Of a stretch of 64,000 nucleotides of DNA, positions 17,177 to 25,865 are shown piece by piece. Where the stretch lies: contig NZ_AP022595.1 of assembly GCF_010731875.1 (NCBI RefSeq), forward strand, positions 2,418,001 through 2,482,000. The letters run 5' to 3'. Below the pieces are notes generated by a model. It saw only the letters and a program-made list of their open reading frames with translations, did not search any database and was not told the DNA's origin. The first letter of the stretch is position 1. Every line of letters starts with the position of its first letter. Source of the DNA: Mycolicibacterium sarraceniae (GTDB lineage Bacteria > Actinomycetota > Actinomycetes > Mycobacteriales > Mycobacteriaceae). The position numbers and the translations under genes were made by a program.

Positions 17177-18654
17177 GTCGTTGATTCGGGCTTTTTGTGC
17201 CTCCCAGTTGTGATTGGGCCAGCGCCGCGGTCGTGGTCCGATCCGGATGAGGGTGCAGACTCCAATTTCGTTCGCTTGGGTCGCTTATCGCCGTAGCTTT
17301 CGCCGCCGTAGAAGTAGTAGTTGTTGTAGCTGTAGGCACCGCTTCCGCGCGTAGGCATCATGGTCAGTACCGCGCCGAGCAGCGTTGCGCCGACATCGTT
17401 GAGCATTCCGATTGCGTGTCGGAGTTGGTCGCGCTTGGTCTTTCCCGCCCGCACAACAACCAACGCACCATCGGCGTGTGCGGCCAAGACCGCGCCGTCG
17501 GTGACCGCGAGCAGAGGAGCGGAGTCGATGATGACGTAGTCGAATTTCGTACGCAGTTCGCCGAACATCTTTTCGGCCGTTCGCGACCCGAGCAGCTCGC
17601 TGGGATTCGGGGGTGTTGGCCCCGCAGCAAGAACGCTGAGTCGGGGATACGCCGACTTCAGCAAGACCTCGTTAAGGGGCGCCGCGCCGCTGAGCACGTT
17701 ACTCACCCCGACCGATCCAGGGACATCAAGGTACTTCGCTACTCTCGGCCGCCGCAGGTCGCCGTCGACTAGAACCACATTCTGCTCGGCCTCAGCCAAA
17801 GCCAGAGCGATATTGATCGCGGCGGTAGTTTTGCCTTCGTTGGGCGACGCACTGGCGACCACGATCACGCGCGGTGGACTGTCTACCACGAGGAATTGAA
17901 GGTTGGTCCGAAGCTTGCGGAACGCCTCTGCCGCCGACGAGTTGTCGGTGTCGAAGGAGAGCGCCGATTCGGCCTGGAATTTCTTGTCGAATGGAATGTA
18001 GCCGACCACGCCGGTGCCGGTGACCCCTTCTAGGGTCTCCTGGGACTTTACCGTGTTGTCGAGCAAACCCCTGAGGACCGCGATGCCGATACCCAGTATT
18101 CCGCCCAGGACGATGGCGAGTGCCAAATTGCGTTTCTTCTTCGGAACCACCGGGGATTCGGGAACTGTCGCCCGCTGTTCGACGACGACGCGGGCTTCGG
18201 GCCGCGCCCCCGGACTCGGCGTCTCTAGTTCACTCGCCATCACGACGAACTCGTCGGATAACGCATTGGCGATGTCGCGCGCTTGGACTGGCGATGGGTC
18301 GAGGACCGATACGTCGATCAGCACGGTATCGGGTTTCGATTTGGCGGTGACGTTCGCTTTAAGCCCTGCCGCGGTCATGTTCAGTTGCAGACGGTCGATA
18401 GTGCGCTGGGCCAGCGTTTCACCCATCAGAAGCTGGGTGTAGGAGAGGACGCGTTCTTGGGACAGCCGATTGCCGTTGTAGAGGTCCGATACTGAATCTC
18501 CCGAGGTCGTGGAGACGAAGAGTCGCGTCGAGGCTTGGTAGAGCGGAGTTTGCAGCAGGGTGTAGGCGACGGATCCCAGGATCGTGATCAGCGCTGTGAC
18601 GACTACGGTGACCCACCGGTTGCGAATGAGTTTTATGAAATCCTGAAGATTCAC
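17173..18654 (-). CDS. Wzc-like polysaccharide co-polymerase / BY-type tyrosine autokinase
   Basis: A 493-residue membrane protein that controls polysaccharide chain length and export. The N-terminal Wzz domain has two membrane segments: NRWVTVVVTALITILGSVAY near residue 15, and NLALAIVLGGILGIGIAVL near 178. The cytoplasmic kinase domain has Walker A ASPNEGKTT, Walker A' VVLVDGDLRRP and Walker B YVIIDSAPLL. A C-terminal tyrosine cluster, YSYNNYYFYGGESYG, is the expected autophosphorylation site. The GTG at 18654 (VNLQDFIKL) has AGGGAG upstream and places the Wzz domain at the N-terminus. The open frame starts at 18783 but would overlap the DUF4012 gene. Mycobacteria often lack such a gene, which makes the locus notable. 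Confidence 0.88.
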   Translation of the reverse strand: MNLQDFIKLIRNRWVTVVVTALITILGSVAYTLLQTPLYQASTRLFVSTTSGDSVSDLYNGNRLSQERVLSYTQLLMGETLAQRTIDRLQLNMTAAGLKANVTAKSKPDTVLIDVSVLDPSPVQARDIANALSDEFVVMASELETPSPGARPEARVVVEQRATVPESPVVPKKKRNLALAIVLGGILGIGIAVLRGLLDNTVKSQETLEGVTGTGVVGYIPFDKKFQAESALSFDTDNSSAAEAFRKLRTNLQFLVVDSPPRVIVVASASPNEGKTTAAINIALALAEAEQNVVLVDGDLRRPRVAKYLDVPGSVGVSNVLSGAAPLNEVLLKSAYPRLSVLAAGPTPPNPSELLGSRTAEKMFGELRTKFDYVIIDSAPLLAVTDGAVLAAHADGALVVVRAGKTKRDQLRHAIGMLNDVGATLLGAVLTMMPTRGSGAYSYNNYYFYGGESYGDKRPKRTKLESAPSSGSDHDRGAGPITTGRHKKPESTT

Positions 18655-18697
18655 TGCAGAAAACCACTCCCTGTGCGATTGCCATTGGCGCCGCGGC

Positions 18698-20524
18698 TTA
18701 CTTCGTGCACTGCGGCACCGAAACCTTGGTGCTAACAGCACCAACCAAGGGCTGAACGGGAACGCGCGCAGCACCCGGGACAATCGGTTCGGAGAGGTGG
18801 AAGACCATCTCGTCCGTCTGTCCTGGCAGTATCACCGTCTGAACTTCGAAGCTCGGGTGACTGCGTTCGGTGTCTGTCTGCGCGCTCACTTCAACGCCGT
18901 TGGACATGACGTTAATTAGCTTGGCCCCCGTGGTTGCGAGCAGACGAACGGAGGTGAACATGGTTCCTTTGGGTATGTAGCCGCTCGGGATCGGCAAAAA
19001 ACCTATCCGCCCGGCGACGTAGTCCGGTAGTGAGTCAGCGTCGGAGACGGTGTTCGTCAATCGGACTGTCACCGTCGACGTGCGCGTATCGCCATGACAA
19101 CCATCGGCGACATATTCGATTTGCCGATCAAGATAGTAATCCAGCTTGTTGCCGCCGAGATTGTTGACGACCACTTCGGCGTATGGCGCTGGATCATCGG
19201 GGATGATGTGGGCCAGCGGTGTCTGTTCTAGGAGTGCCTGGTCTTCGGGGAACGAACTCCACACCGAAATTCGGCGCTCGCTGACTGCCCGCCCGAGCGC
19301 GTCGAGTAATGCTCGCGGGGATTTCACGTGGCCAGAGACCTTCTTGACCACTTCGGCGGCGATGTCTTGAAGGAACTTCTTGCGTGCGGGCTGATCCTGT
19401 GGTTTGGGGTACCTGATGTAGGCGGTCGACTCCGTCAACTCGACGGCATTGTCTTTGGTCACCGTCTCACCATCTGGCATCACGACAGGCCCGGTGGCCC
19501 CGAGGATGTAGCTCAGCGCGACAGGGTCGAGTGCTATCACGCCGTCAACATCAATGCCCGATTGCTCTGCCATCGATTTCCAGATTTGCGCCGCGTAGGG
19601 AAAGTGCGAGCTTTGATTGCTGTTGCGGAAATCGCTAGATGGGTTGGTGAACCCGTACTGGTTATCGAATTCGGGGCCGAGGCTGATGGGCGTGAACTTC
19701 CGATAGAAATCGGTGTTCGGGGCCAAGGTGTCAACTTCCGGCTTGCCATTGTCGAATCGGACGACGCCGAACCCACCGAGCAGGCCCCCGGTGCCCCTGG
19801 CTTCGGCATTGGTTTGGAAGCCGATGAAATAGCTGCGAGGTCCGTCGGCGCCCAGCATTGATGGCGCCAGTCGCGCGGCGAGGGCAGTGTTTTGCAAAAG
19901 CTTTGCCAGGTCTTTTGTCTGCGATTGCAGCTGCGATCGGGCCTTGTCCATAGCGCCGAGGTAGTCGGGCGCTGCGATCGCTTGCGCCTCGAGGTCGATC
20001 CGGGTGGCATCTGTGGCGATCTTGCGCAGCGCAGGTTCCTCATTCCGCAGCGCCGTCACGTCCAACCGGCCGTCGGCGAGCAGATGATTCGGCGCGACGG
20101 TGGTGCCGGCCGCCGCGATGGGCTTCAGCACATCGGTGGCCAAGTTGAGCACCACGTCCGATATCTGGCGACCGGTCTTGAACGGGCTGCCCAGCCATGG
20201 CACCCCGGCCACGAGGTTCCAGGGCAGGGAGTGCGCGGCTTCGCGCGCTGACTGCGCATGCGATGCCGCGTCAGCGGCGAATCGGGAGGCATCCCCGGTA
20301 TTTCCTTGCAGAAGTGCGTTTTTCGACTGCTGCGCGCTGGTGCGCGCCTGCTCGAGATTAGATTTTGCCGTGTGCGCCTGAAAACCCAGCCAACAGCCGA
20401 GCAAGAGGACCAACACCAGCACTGCGAGCGAGGGCCACACGACACCACGGCGCTTGAACCACGGTCGCCCACCATCCCTCTCGTCGGTCACGATGACATC
20501 GTCACGGCGCGAATGAAATCCCAC
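18698..20524 (-). CDS. DUF4012 domain-containing membrane-anchored protein
   Basis: A 608-residue protein. It has a short cytoplasmic N-terminus, one membrane segment (VVWPSLAVLVLVLLLGCWLG, about residues 28-47), a coiled-coil-like Ala/Gln stretch (50-95) and a large extracytoplasmic region. The region from SYFIGFQTNAEARGTGGLLG (about 230) through DVDGVIALDPVALSYIL matches my memory of DUF4012. The domain is frequent beside capsule and exopolysaccharide genes in actinobacteria; its biochemical role is unknown to me, though it recalls the LytR-CpsA-Psr group. The start is GTG at 20524. The Wzc-like gene follows 43 bases downstream on the same strand, so the two are probably cotranscribed. Confidence 0.75.
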   Translation of the reverse strand: MGFHSRRDDVIVTDERDGGRPWFKRRGVVWPSLAVLVLVLLLGCWLGFQAHTAKSNLEQARTSAQQSKNALLQGNTGDASRFAADAASHAQSAREAAHSLPWNLVAGVPWLGSPFKTGRQISDVVLNLATDVLKPIAAAGTTVAPNHLLADGRLDVTALRNEEPALRKIATDATRIDLEAQAIAAPDYLGAMDKARSQLQSQTKDLAKLLQNTALAARLAPSMLGADGPRSYFIGFQTNAEARGTGGLLGGFGVVRFDNGKPEVDTLAPNTDFYRKFTPISLGPEFDNQYGFTNPSSDFRNSNQSSHFPYAAQIWKSMAEQSGIDVDGVIALDPVALSYILGATGPVVMPDGETVTKDNAVELTESTAYIRYPKPQDQPARKKFLQDIAAEVVKKVSGHVKSPRALLDALGRAVSERRISVWSSFPEDQALLEQTPLAHIIPDDPAPYAEVVVNNLGGNKLDYYLDRQIEYVADGCHGDTRTSTVTVRLTNTVSDADSLPDYVAGRIGFLPIPSGYIPKGTMFTSVRLLATTGAKLINVMSNGVEVSAQTDTERSHPSFEVQTVILPGQTDEMVFHLSEPIVPGAARVPVQPLVGAVSTKVSVPQCTK

Positions 20525-20600
20525 TCAGTCAGCTTCCCCTGCCCAGATGCGGTCTGCGCTCGAAACACACAGCCACGCCAGCTACCCCCACATACCAAAA

Positions 20601-20638
20601 CGACTCGCTAATCGGCGGCGAAGCCAATCGGCGAGTCG
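20601..20638 (-). terminator. Stem-loop terminator after the Ser/Gly secreted protein gene
   Basis: CGACTCGC at 20601-20608 pairs perfectly with GCGAGTCG at 20631-20638. Read on the minus strand, the stem is followed by GTTTTGG. It lies 15 bases past the stop of the minus-strand gene ending at 20654 and before the DUF4012 start, so it separates that gene from the polysaccharide operon. Confidence 0.6.
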
Positions 20639-20653
20639 ATTAGGCGAAGATCC

Positions 20654-21352
20654 CTACCCGACGGTGCGGTATGGACCCACGCGGGTGGCCTGAGCTACAG
20701 CATAAGCCGCCCGCTGAGTGGCATCGCCGACGACGATAAAGGCGTTGCCGATCGGCGGGCCGATAATCGGGATGGAGGTGACGGCCTCGCCGACGATATT
20801 CAACACTCCAGCGGTGGAGTCGAGGAAGCCGTAAACGATGGTTCCGGCGACCTGAACAGTCACTCGAACCCACTTCTGAATCGGATTCTCATTCGCTTGG
20901 GCAGCCGCCGAGGCTCCGGACGTAGTGCCCGTCGCGGCTGACGGAGTTTCTGCGGCACCCGTTGCAGCTGGTTTGCTGTCGGCACTGCTCGATGCAGCCG
21001 AGCCTGGACGCGATGCCGCCGAGCCTGGACGCGATGCCGCCGAGCCTGAGCTCGATGCCGCAGAGCCTGAACTCGATGCCGCAGAGCCTGAACTCGAGGA
21101 GGAGCTCGAGTCGCTCGAGCTGCCCGCGCCACCGGAGTGGCCAGTGCCACTGGAATTGCTGTGGCTGCTCGACTTGCCGCTGCCTCCGGCACCCTCATCC
21201 TGCTTGCCGCTGCCTCCGGCACCCTCATCCTGGGAGAACGGCGCCAGGCCCGGAGCCGCGTGAGCCGCCACAGGAGTCACCGTCACAGCGGAAGCGGCGA
21301 GGGCTACGGTGCCTAGGCCAACCTGAATTCTTCTGGAGAGTGCGATACTCAC
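20654..21352 (-). CDS. Secreted Ser/Gly/Ala repeat protein of unknown function
   Basis: A 232-residue exported protein. A Sec-type signal peptide (RRIQVGLGTVALAASAVTVT, then AHAAPG as the cleavage region near residue 33) precedes a low-complexity zone (about 40-160). This zone contains two 10-residue copies of QDEGAGGSGK and five 7-residue copies of a GSAASSS-type unit. The C-terminal 75 residues are different: a hydrophobic, Gly-rich amphipathic segment (WVRVTVQVAGTIVYGFLDS and PIIGPPIGNAFIVVGDA) that could associate with membrane or the mycolate layer. I recognise no named family. It sits between mmaA4 and the polysaccharide operon and has its own terminator, so it may be a surface protein expressed independently. 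Confidence 0.75.
   Translation of the reverse strand: MSIALSRRIQVGLGTVALAASAVTVTPVAAHAAPGLAPFSQDEGAGGSGKQDEGAGGSGKSSSHSNSSGTGHSGGAGSSSDSSSSSSSGSAASSSGSAASSSGSAASRPGSAASRPGSAASSSADSKPAATGAAETPSAATGTTSGASAAAQANENPIQKWVRVTVQVAGTIVYGFLDSTAGVLNIVGEAVTSIPIIGPPIGNAFIVVGDATQRAAYAVAQATRVGPYRTVG
20997..21101. repeat. Five tandem 21-bp repeats in the secreted Ser/Gly protein
   Basis: Units of 21 bases start at 20997, 21018, 21039, 21060 and 21081, the first two identical and the rest differing at a few bases. On the coding strand they encode a GSAAS-x-x heptad. In-frame tandem units like these can change copy number between strains. Confidence 0.85.
21174..21233. repeat. Two tandem 30-bp repeats in the secreted Ser/Gly protein
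   Basis: Two 30-base units at 21174-21203 and 21204-21233 differ only at the last base. They encode two copies of the decapeptide QDEGAGGSGK just after the signal peptide. The near-identity implies a recent duplication. Confidence 0.85.
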
Positions 21353-21561
21353 TTTCCATCCCCCCCTTTAAACTGTCCGGCTGGCTAATGCCCCGGCTGT
21401 ACGAGCGGAAAAACCGTGTGTTGAGGATCCCACACAGCACATGCACTGTCAATGCGGCGCAACGGCCTTGTCACAATCTGATAAATACTCGCCAAAACCG
21501 CTTCTGTCAGCAAACTGAACGAGCTTTGCAGGTGGCTGGCATCCACGGCCAAGTGCGCACT

Positions 21562-22455
21562 TTAGGCGACCGCGCCCGGCTTGAGGTACGTCACCAGGCT
21601 GACATCCAGCGCCTCGTCCAGGTAGTAGTACTGGCAGCCGGTCAGGTACCGCATGTAGTTGTTGTAGCTTTCTTCGCCGGCGGCCGCGATCGCCTCGTCT
21701 TTGCGTTGCTCGAGTCGAGCCGCCCAGATGCCCAGGGTCTTTATGTAGTGATTGCGCAGCGACAGCGGCTCGGGCACCACAAAGCCGGCCTTCTCACCGT
21801 GCTCCACCAACATCTTCGTGCTGGGGATGCGGCCGCCCGGGAAAATCACTTCGCCCATGAACTTGGCGAAACGGGCCAACTCGAAGGTCAGCTTCTTGCC
21901 GCGGGCGATCAGATCATCCGGGTGGTAGCCGCAGCTGCTCTGAATCGTCATCCGGCCGTCATCGGGCATGATGTCGAAAGAGTTCTTGAAGAAGTCGTCG
22001 AAGCGCTCGAAGCCGAAATGTTCGATGGCCTCGACCGACACAATCCGGTCGACAGGGCTGTGGAACTCCTCCCAGCCTTCCAGCCGGACATCGAACGTCC
22101 GCGAGGTGTCAATCTTGGCCAAGAGCTGCTGGCAGTAGGCCTGCTGGTTCTTCGACAAAGTCAGGCCGATGACGTTGACGTCGTATTTCTCCAACGCGCG
22201 CTGCAGTGTCAAGCCCCAGCCGCAACCCACCTCGAGCAACATCATGCCCGGCTTGAGGTCTAAGCGCTCAAGGTGTTGGTCGACGTTGGCGACCTGGGCT
22301 TCAGAGAGCGTGGCGTTCGGCCCGGTGAAGTACGCGCAGCTGTACTTGCGCGTCAGGTCCTGGAACACGCCGAAGAAGTCGTCCGAGAGATCGTAATGCG
22401 CCTGGATTTCCTCGAAATGCGGCCGCATGTCCTTGGTTTCAGTTGCCTCGGGCAT
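21562..22455 (-). CDS. mmaA4: Mycolic acid methyltransferase, MmaA4-like
   Basis: A 297-residue SAM-dependent methyltransferase of the cyclopropane/mycolate synthase family (CmaA, MmaA, PcaA). The [12 protein letters not shown] start, motif [31 protein letters not shown], the catalytic-region [16 protein letters not shown] and FPGGRIPS are all present. The C-terminus [10 protein letters not shown] and the block [14 protein letters not shown] fit MmaA4 (hydroxymycolate-forming) better than the other paralogues, from memory of those sequences. It modifies meromycolate chains on AcpM. The MmaA2-like gene lies upstream on the same strand with a 132-base gap. In M. tuberculosis, mmaA4 borders rplA; here it borders the accessory block. 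Confidence 0.82.
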   Translation of the reverse strand: MPEATETKDMRPHFEEIQAHYDLSDDFFGVFQDLTRKYSCAYFTGPNATLSEAQVANVDQHLERLDLKPGMMLLEVGCGWGLTLQRALEKYDVNVIGLTLSKNQQAYCQQLLAKIDTSRTFDVRLEGWEEFHSPVDRIVSVEAIEHFGFERFDDFFKNSFDIMPDDGRMTIQSSCGYHPDDLIARGKKLTFELARFAKFMGEVIFPGGRIPSTKMLVEHGEKAGFVVPEPLSLRNHYIKTLGIWAARLEQRKDEAIAAAGEESYNNYMRYLTGCQYYYLDEALDVSLVTYLKPGAVA

Positions 22456-22587
22456 GTGTGTTCAACCTTCCTGAATTTCTTCATCTAACCCGCACCGCTG
22501 CCCCCGCGAACGATTTGCGCGCCAGTGTGGACTCTGTTAACCGGACCATACCGTCCCGACCCACCAGAACGGCCGTCAAACATGGCG

Positions 22588-23472
22588 TTAACCGTGCGTG
22601 TTCTGGGCCTGCTTCTCAAGCGTGAACTGGTTGACGTCGATGTACCCGACCTGGAAGCCGCGGGCACATCCTATGAGGTACTTCATGTACCGCTCGTACA
22701 CCTCTTCCGACTGCGCGTCGATTGCCTTCTCCCGGTTGGTCTTCAACGCTTCTGCCCAACAATCCAGAGTGCGCGCATAGTGCGGCTGCAACGATTGGAC
22801 CCGGGTGAGCGTAAAGCCCGCCCTGGTCGAATGGTCCTCGACCTTCTCGGCAGTCGGCAGCCGGCCGCCCGGGAAGATCTCGGTGAGCATGAACTTCGCG
22901 AAGCGTGCCGCTTCGAACGTGAGCGGGACCTTCATCTGCGCCATCCGCTCAAACGTGAAGGACGTGATCGTGTGCAGCAGCATCACGCCGTCGGCGGGCA
23001 ACGCCCGATAGGCCATCGCGAAAAAGTCATCGTAGCGATCGAATCCGAAATGTTCGAAGGCTCCGATCGACACGATCCGGTCGACGGGCTCGTTGAACTC
23101 TTCCCAGCCTTTGAGCTCGATGCGCTTGCCGCGTGAACTCTCGCACTCGGCGAAAACCTGCTCGACGTGGTCGCGCTGGTTTTTCGACAGCGTGAGTCGG
23201 ATGACATTGACGTCGTACTTTTCCAGAGCGCGCAGCATCGTGGTGCCCCACCCGAAGCCGACATCCAGTAGCGTCATGCCGGGCTGCAAGCCCAGCTTGC
23301 CCAGCGCCAGGTCGATTTTGGCGAGTTGGGCCTGTTCCAACGTCATGTCATCGCGTTCGAAATACGCGCAGCTGTAGGTCTGGGACGGATCCAGAAAGAG
23401 CCGGAAGAAATCGTCGGATAAGTCGTAGTGGGCTTGTACGTCCTCGAAATGAGGTTGCAGCCGTCTGGCCAT
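22588..23472 (-). CDS. Mycolic acid methyltransferase, MmaA2/PcaA-like
   Basis: A 294-residue member of the mycolate cyclopropane synthase family. [55 protein letters not shown] and FPGGRLPT are present. The C-terminal LQPHYARTLDCWAEAL and GYIDVNQFTLEK point to MmaA2 or PcaA rather than MmaA1. Two departures are notable: motif I reads VGFGWG instead of the near-invariant VGCGWG, and IRLTLSKNQ replaces IGLTLSKNQ, placing Arg next to the cofactor strand. The fold should be kept but cofactor binding may be altered. It lies between lipG and the mmaA4-like gene in the same direction, probably one transcription unit with mmaA4. Confidence 0.82.
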   Translation of the reverse strand: MARRLQPHFEDVQAHYDLSDDFFRLFLDPSQTYSCAYFERDDMTLEQAQLAKIDLALGKLGLQPGMTLLDVGFGWGTTMLRALEKYDVNVIRLTLSKNQRDHVEQVFAECESSRGKRIELKGWEEFNEPVDRIVSIGAFEHFGFDRYDDFFAMAYRALPADGVMLLHTITSFTFERMAQMKVPLTFEAARFAKFMLTEIFPGGRLPTAEKVEDHSTRAGFTLTRVQSLQPHYARTLDCWAEALKTNREKAIDAQSEEVYERYMKYLIGCARGFQVGYIDVNQFTLEKQAQNTHG

Positions 23473-23610
23473 AATGGTGTGCCTTTCGCATCGAATGCTT
23501 CAGGCAGCAACCACGTATCCCCCCGCGGGACTGAGCGATCACCGCGTTTGCAGCACCGATGCTAGTCGCCCCGCCCGCGACTCGACGATTCTGCGCGACA
23601 TCAAAATTCG

Positions 23611-24519
23611 CTAGCCGACCTCGACAAATGTGGTCTTCAGCTCGCCCACGACGTCGTCCCACAGCGCCTCTGGCAGATCGTGCGCCATGCCGTCGAACAG
23701 GACCAGTCGGGCGTTGGGGATGGCCGATGCGATCGAGCGGCCGCCGGACGGGCGCATCAACTTGTCGGCGCGGCCATGGATGACGACGGTCGGCGCGCTG
23801 ATCTGGCGGTCGTAGCGCTTGAGGCTGCCGCTGCCCAGTACGGCGCCGAAATGTCTTGCGATGCCCTGTGGATAGTGGGCGCGCTCGTAGGCCTCGATGG
23901 CGTCGGCGCGGGCCTTTTCCTCGGACACCGGATAGCCGGGGCTGCCGATGATCTTGCCGACCCGGATCGAGTTTTCGATGATCACCTCGCGAGGCGAGTC
24001 CGGCGCCGGGCCGGTGATCAGTGACAGCAAGGCCCGCGGTGCCGGAGGTGGCAGCAGCGCAGAGTTGTTGGACGAGAAAATGATTCCCAGTGCGTTGGTT
24101 CGACGGCTGTGCCGCGCGGCGAAGATCTGCGCGATCATCCCGCCCATCGACGCCCCGACCACATGGGCGCGGTCGAGCCCGAGATGATCGAGGAGCGCTG
24201 CGGCGTCGTCAGCCATGTCCTCGAGCGTGTAGACCGACGGGCTGGGCCGCCCGAGATACGAGCGCACCAGGTTGGGCACCAGGCCACCACCGGCGCGCTG
24301 GCCGTGCAGTTTGGAGGACAACCCCACGTCACGGTTGTCGTAGCGGATCACCCGGTAGCCCTGGTCGACCAATTTCTCGCAGAAACCGTTACGCCACAAC
24401 AGAAGTTGGGCGCCGAGCCCCATGATGAGCAGAACCGCCGGGTCGCTGGAATTGCCCATGTCCTCGAAGTACAGCTTCAGGTCGTCGCCAACGGAAGCCG
24501 TGCCGGTGCGAATCTCCAT
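23611..24519 (-). CDS. lipG: LipG-like alpha/beta hydrolase
   Basis: A 302-residue serine hydrolase. The oxyanion segment is LLIMGLGAQLLLWRNGF, the nucleophile elbow GASMGG (Ser about residue 123), the acid lies near VIHGRADKLMRPSGG and the His is in FDGMAHDLPE. The position downstream of the ABC1 kinase and upstream of the mmaA genes matches lipG (Rv0646c) in M. tuberculosis, a probable thioesterase/phospholipase of the cell envelope. The ATG at 24519 shares one base with the stop of the kinase gene (TGATG), which fixes the start against the longer open frame beginning at 24612. Confidence 0.85.
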   Translation of the reverse strand: MEIRTGTASVGDDLKLYFEDMGNSSDPAVLLIMGLGAQLLLWRNGFCEKLVDQGYRVIRYDNRDVGLSSKLHGQRAGGGLVPNLVRSYLGRPSPSVYTLEDMADDAAALLDHLGLDRAHVVGASMGGMIAQIFAARHSRRTNALGIIFSSNNSALLPPPAPRALLSLITGPAPDSPREVIIENSIRVGKIIGSPGYPVSEEKARADAIEAYERAHYPQGIARHFGAVLGSGSLKRYDRQISAPTVVIHGRADKLMRPSGGRSIASAIPNARLVLFDGMAHDLPEALWDDVVGELKTTFVEVG

Positions 24520-25865
24520 CAGACCTCGACGTCGCTCTGGTGCTCGCGGCTGACCTCGACCATGAAGTTGGCGAAGTACCCGGAGAATTGCGGGTCGTTC
24601 ATCATCTGCCATTTGGGCGCCAGCAGCTTCATGTAGCGCTCGACGTACAGAAACTGTTTGCCGATGAGCACCAGCTCGCGCGGCAGCTTGACGTCGTAGG
24701 CGTCTGCGAGCGTCGACAACTGCTTACCGATATCGGCATACGACATGTCCCCGAGCGTCTTCAGCGATAGTGGGGCAGCAAACGCCTCAAGGTCCTTGGC
24801 GGCCTCCTTTTCGGGCTTGGTGGTGCCGACGGCCCCGAGCAGCACGACGATCTTGCCCGCCGAGGCGTGATCCTTCTTGACCAGCAGCGCGTACACCAGC
24901 TCACGCAGCAGCCAGCGGGTCCGCGGGTCGATCCGGCCCATGATGCCGAAGTCCAAGAACACGATGTGACCGTCGTTGTCGACCAGGAGGTTGCCGGCGT
25001 GTAGGTCGCCGTGGAACAGGCCGTGCCGCAGGCCGCCCTCGAAGGTGGAGAACAACAGCGCCTTCACCAGTTCGGTGCCGTCGAAACCCTTCGCCCGGAC
25101 CGCCTTGACGTCATCGATGCGCACGCCGTGCACCCGCTCCATGGTCAGGACCCGCTCGCTGGTGAACTCCCAGTGCACCTGTGGCACCCGGATGTTGCGC
25201 CCGAGCGGCGAACCGTGCAGGCCCGACACCCAGGCCTCCATCGACTGCGCTTCGATGCGGAAGTCGAGCTCCTCGGCGAGGTTGTCGGCGAAATCGGCGA
25301 CCACGTCCTGGGCCGACAGCCGCCGGCCCAGCTTGGCCAGCTCGACGAGCTGAGCGAAGCGCTTCAGGATCTGCAGGTCGGCGGCCACCCGGCGGCGGAT
25401 GCCCGGCCGCTGGATCTTGACGACGACGTCCTCGCCGCTGTGCAGGGTGGCGAAATGCACCTGGGCGATCGAGGCCGACGCGAATGGCTGCTCGTCGAAC
25501 GTGGCGAACAAATCGGCCGGATCGCCGCCGAGCTCTTGCTTGAGCAGCTTGTGGACCTCGGCGGTGTCGGCCGGCGGCACCGAGTCGAGCAGGCTGCGGA
25601 ACTCCCGGCTCAGCCCTTCGCCGAACGCACCCGGGCTGGAGGCGATGATCTGACCGAATTTGACGTAGGTGGGGCCGAGGTCGGCGAAGGTCTGCGGAAT
25701 CTGCTTGATGACCTTGTCCTGCCAGCGTCCACGCCCCGGCAGTGTGCCGAGCACGCGCGCGCCGGTACGGGTGATCTGCCAGCCGGTGGTCCCCATTCGG
25801 GCAGCCTCGACCGGCAACGGAACGCGATCAAGCTTGGCTACTTCGCGATGTTTGGTCGAATTCAT
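24519..25865 (-). CDS. ABC1/UbiB-family atypical kinase
   Basis: A 448-residue UbiB/ADCK-like protein corresponding by position to Rv0647c. Visible motifs are the family-specific KFGQ in TYVKFGQIIAS, the Ala-rich loop ASIAQVHFA, the VVVKIQRPG Lys, EELDF, the catalytic HGDLHAGN and the FLDFG metal-binding block. UbiB members act in quinone or lipid metabolism as ATP-binding, weakly kinase-like proteins. The substrate in mycobacteria is not established by sequence. I took the ATG at 25865 (MNSTKHREV). The frame is open to 25931, but the extra residues look non-native. It is translationally coupled to lipG. Confidence 0.85.
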   Translation of the reverse strand: MNSTKHREVAKLDRVPLPVEAARMGTTGWQITRTGARVLGTLPGRGRWQDKVIKQIPQTFADLGPTYVKFGQIIASSPGAFGEGLSREFRSLLDSVPPADTAEVHKLLKQELGGDPADLFATFDEQPFASASIAQVHFATLHSGEDVVVKIQRPGIRRRVAADLQILKRFAQLVELAKLGRRLSAQDVVADFADNLAEELDFRIEAQSMEAWVSGLHGSPLGRNIRVPQVHWEFTSERVLTMERVHGVRIDDVKAVRAKGFDGTELVKALLFSTFEGGLRHGLFHGDLHAGNLLVDNDGHIVFLDFGIMGRIDPRTRWLLRELVYALLVKKDHASAGKIVVLLGAVGTTKPEKEAAKDLEAFAAPLSLKTLGDMSYADIGKQLSTLADAYDVKLPRELVLIGKQFLYVERYMKLLAPKWQMMNDPQFSGYFANFMVEVSREHQSDVEV

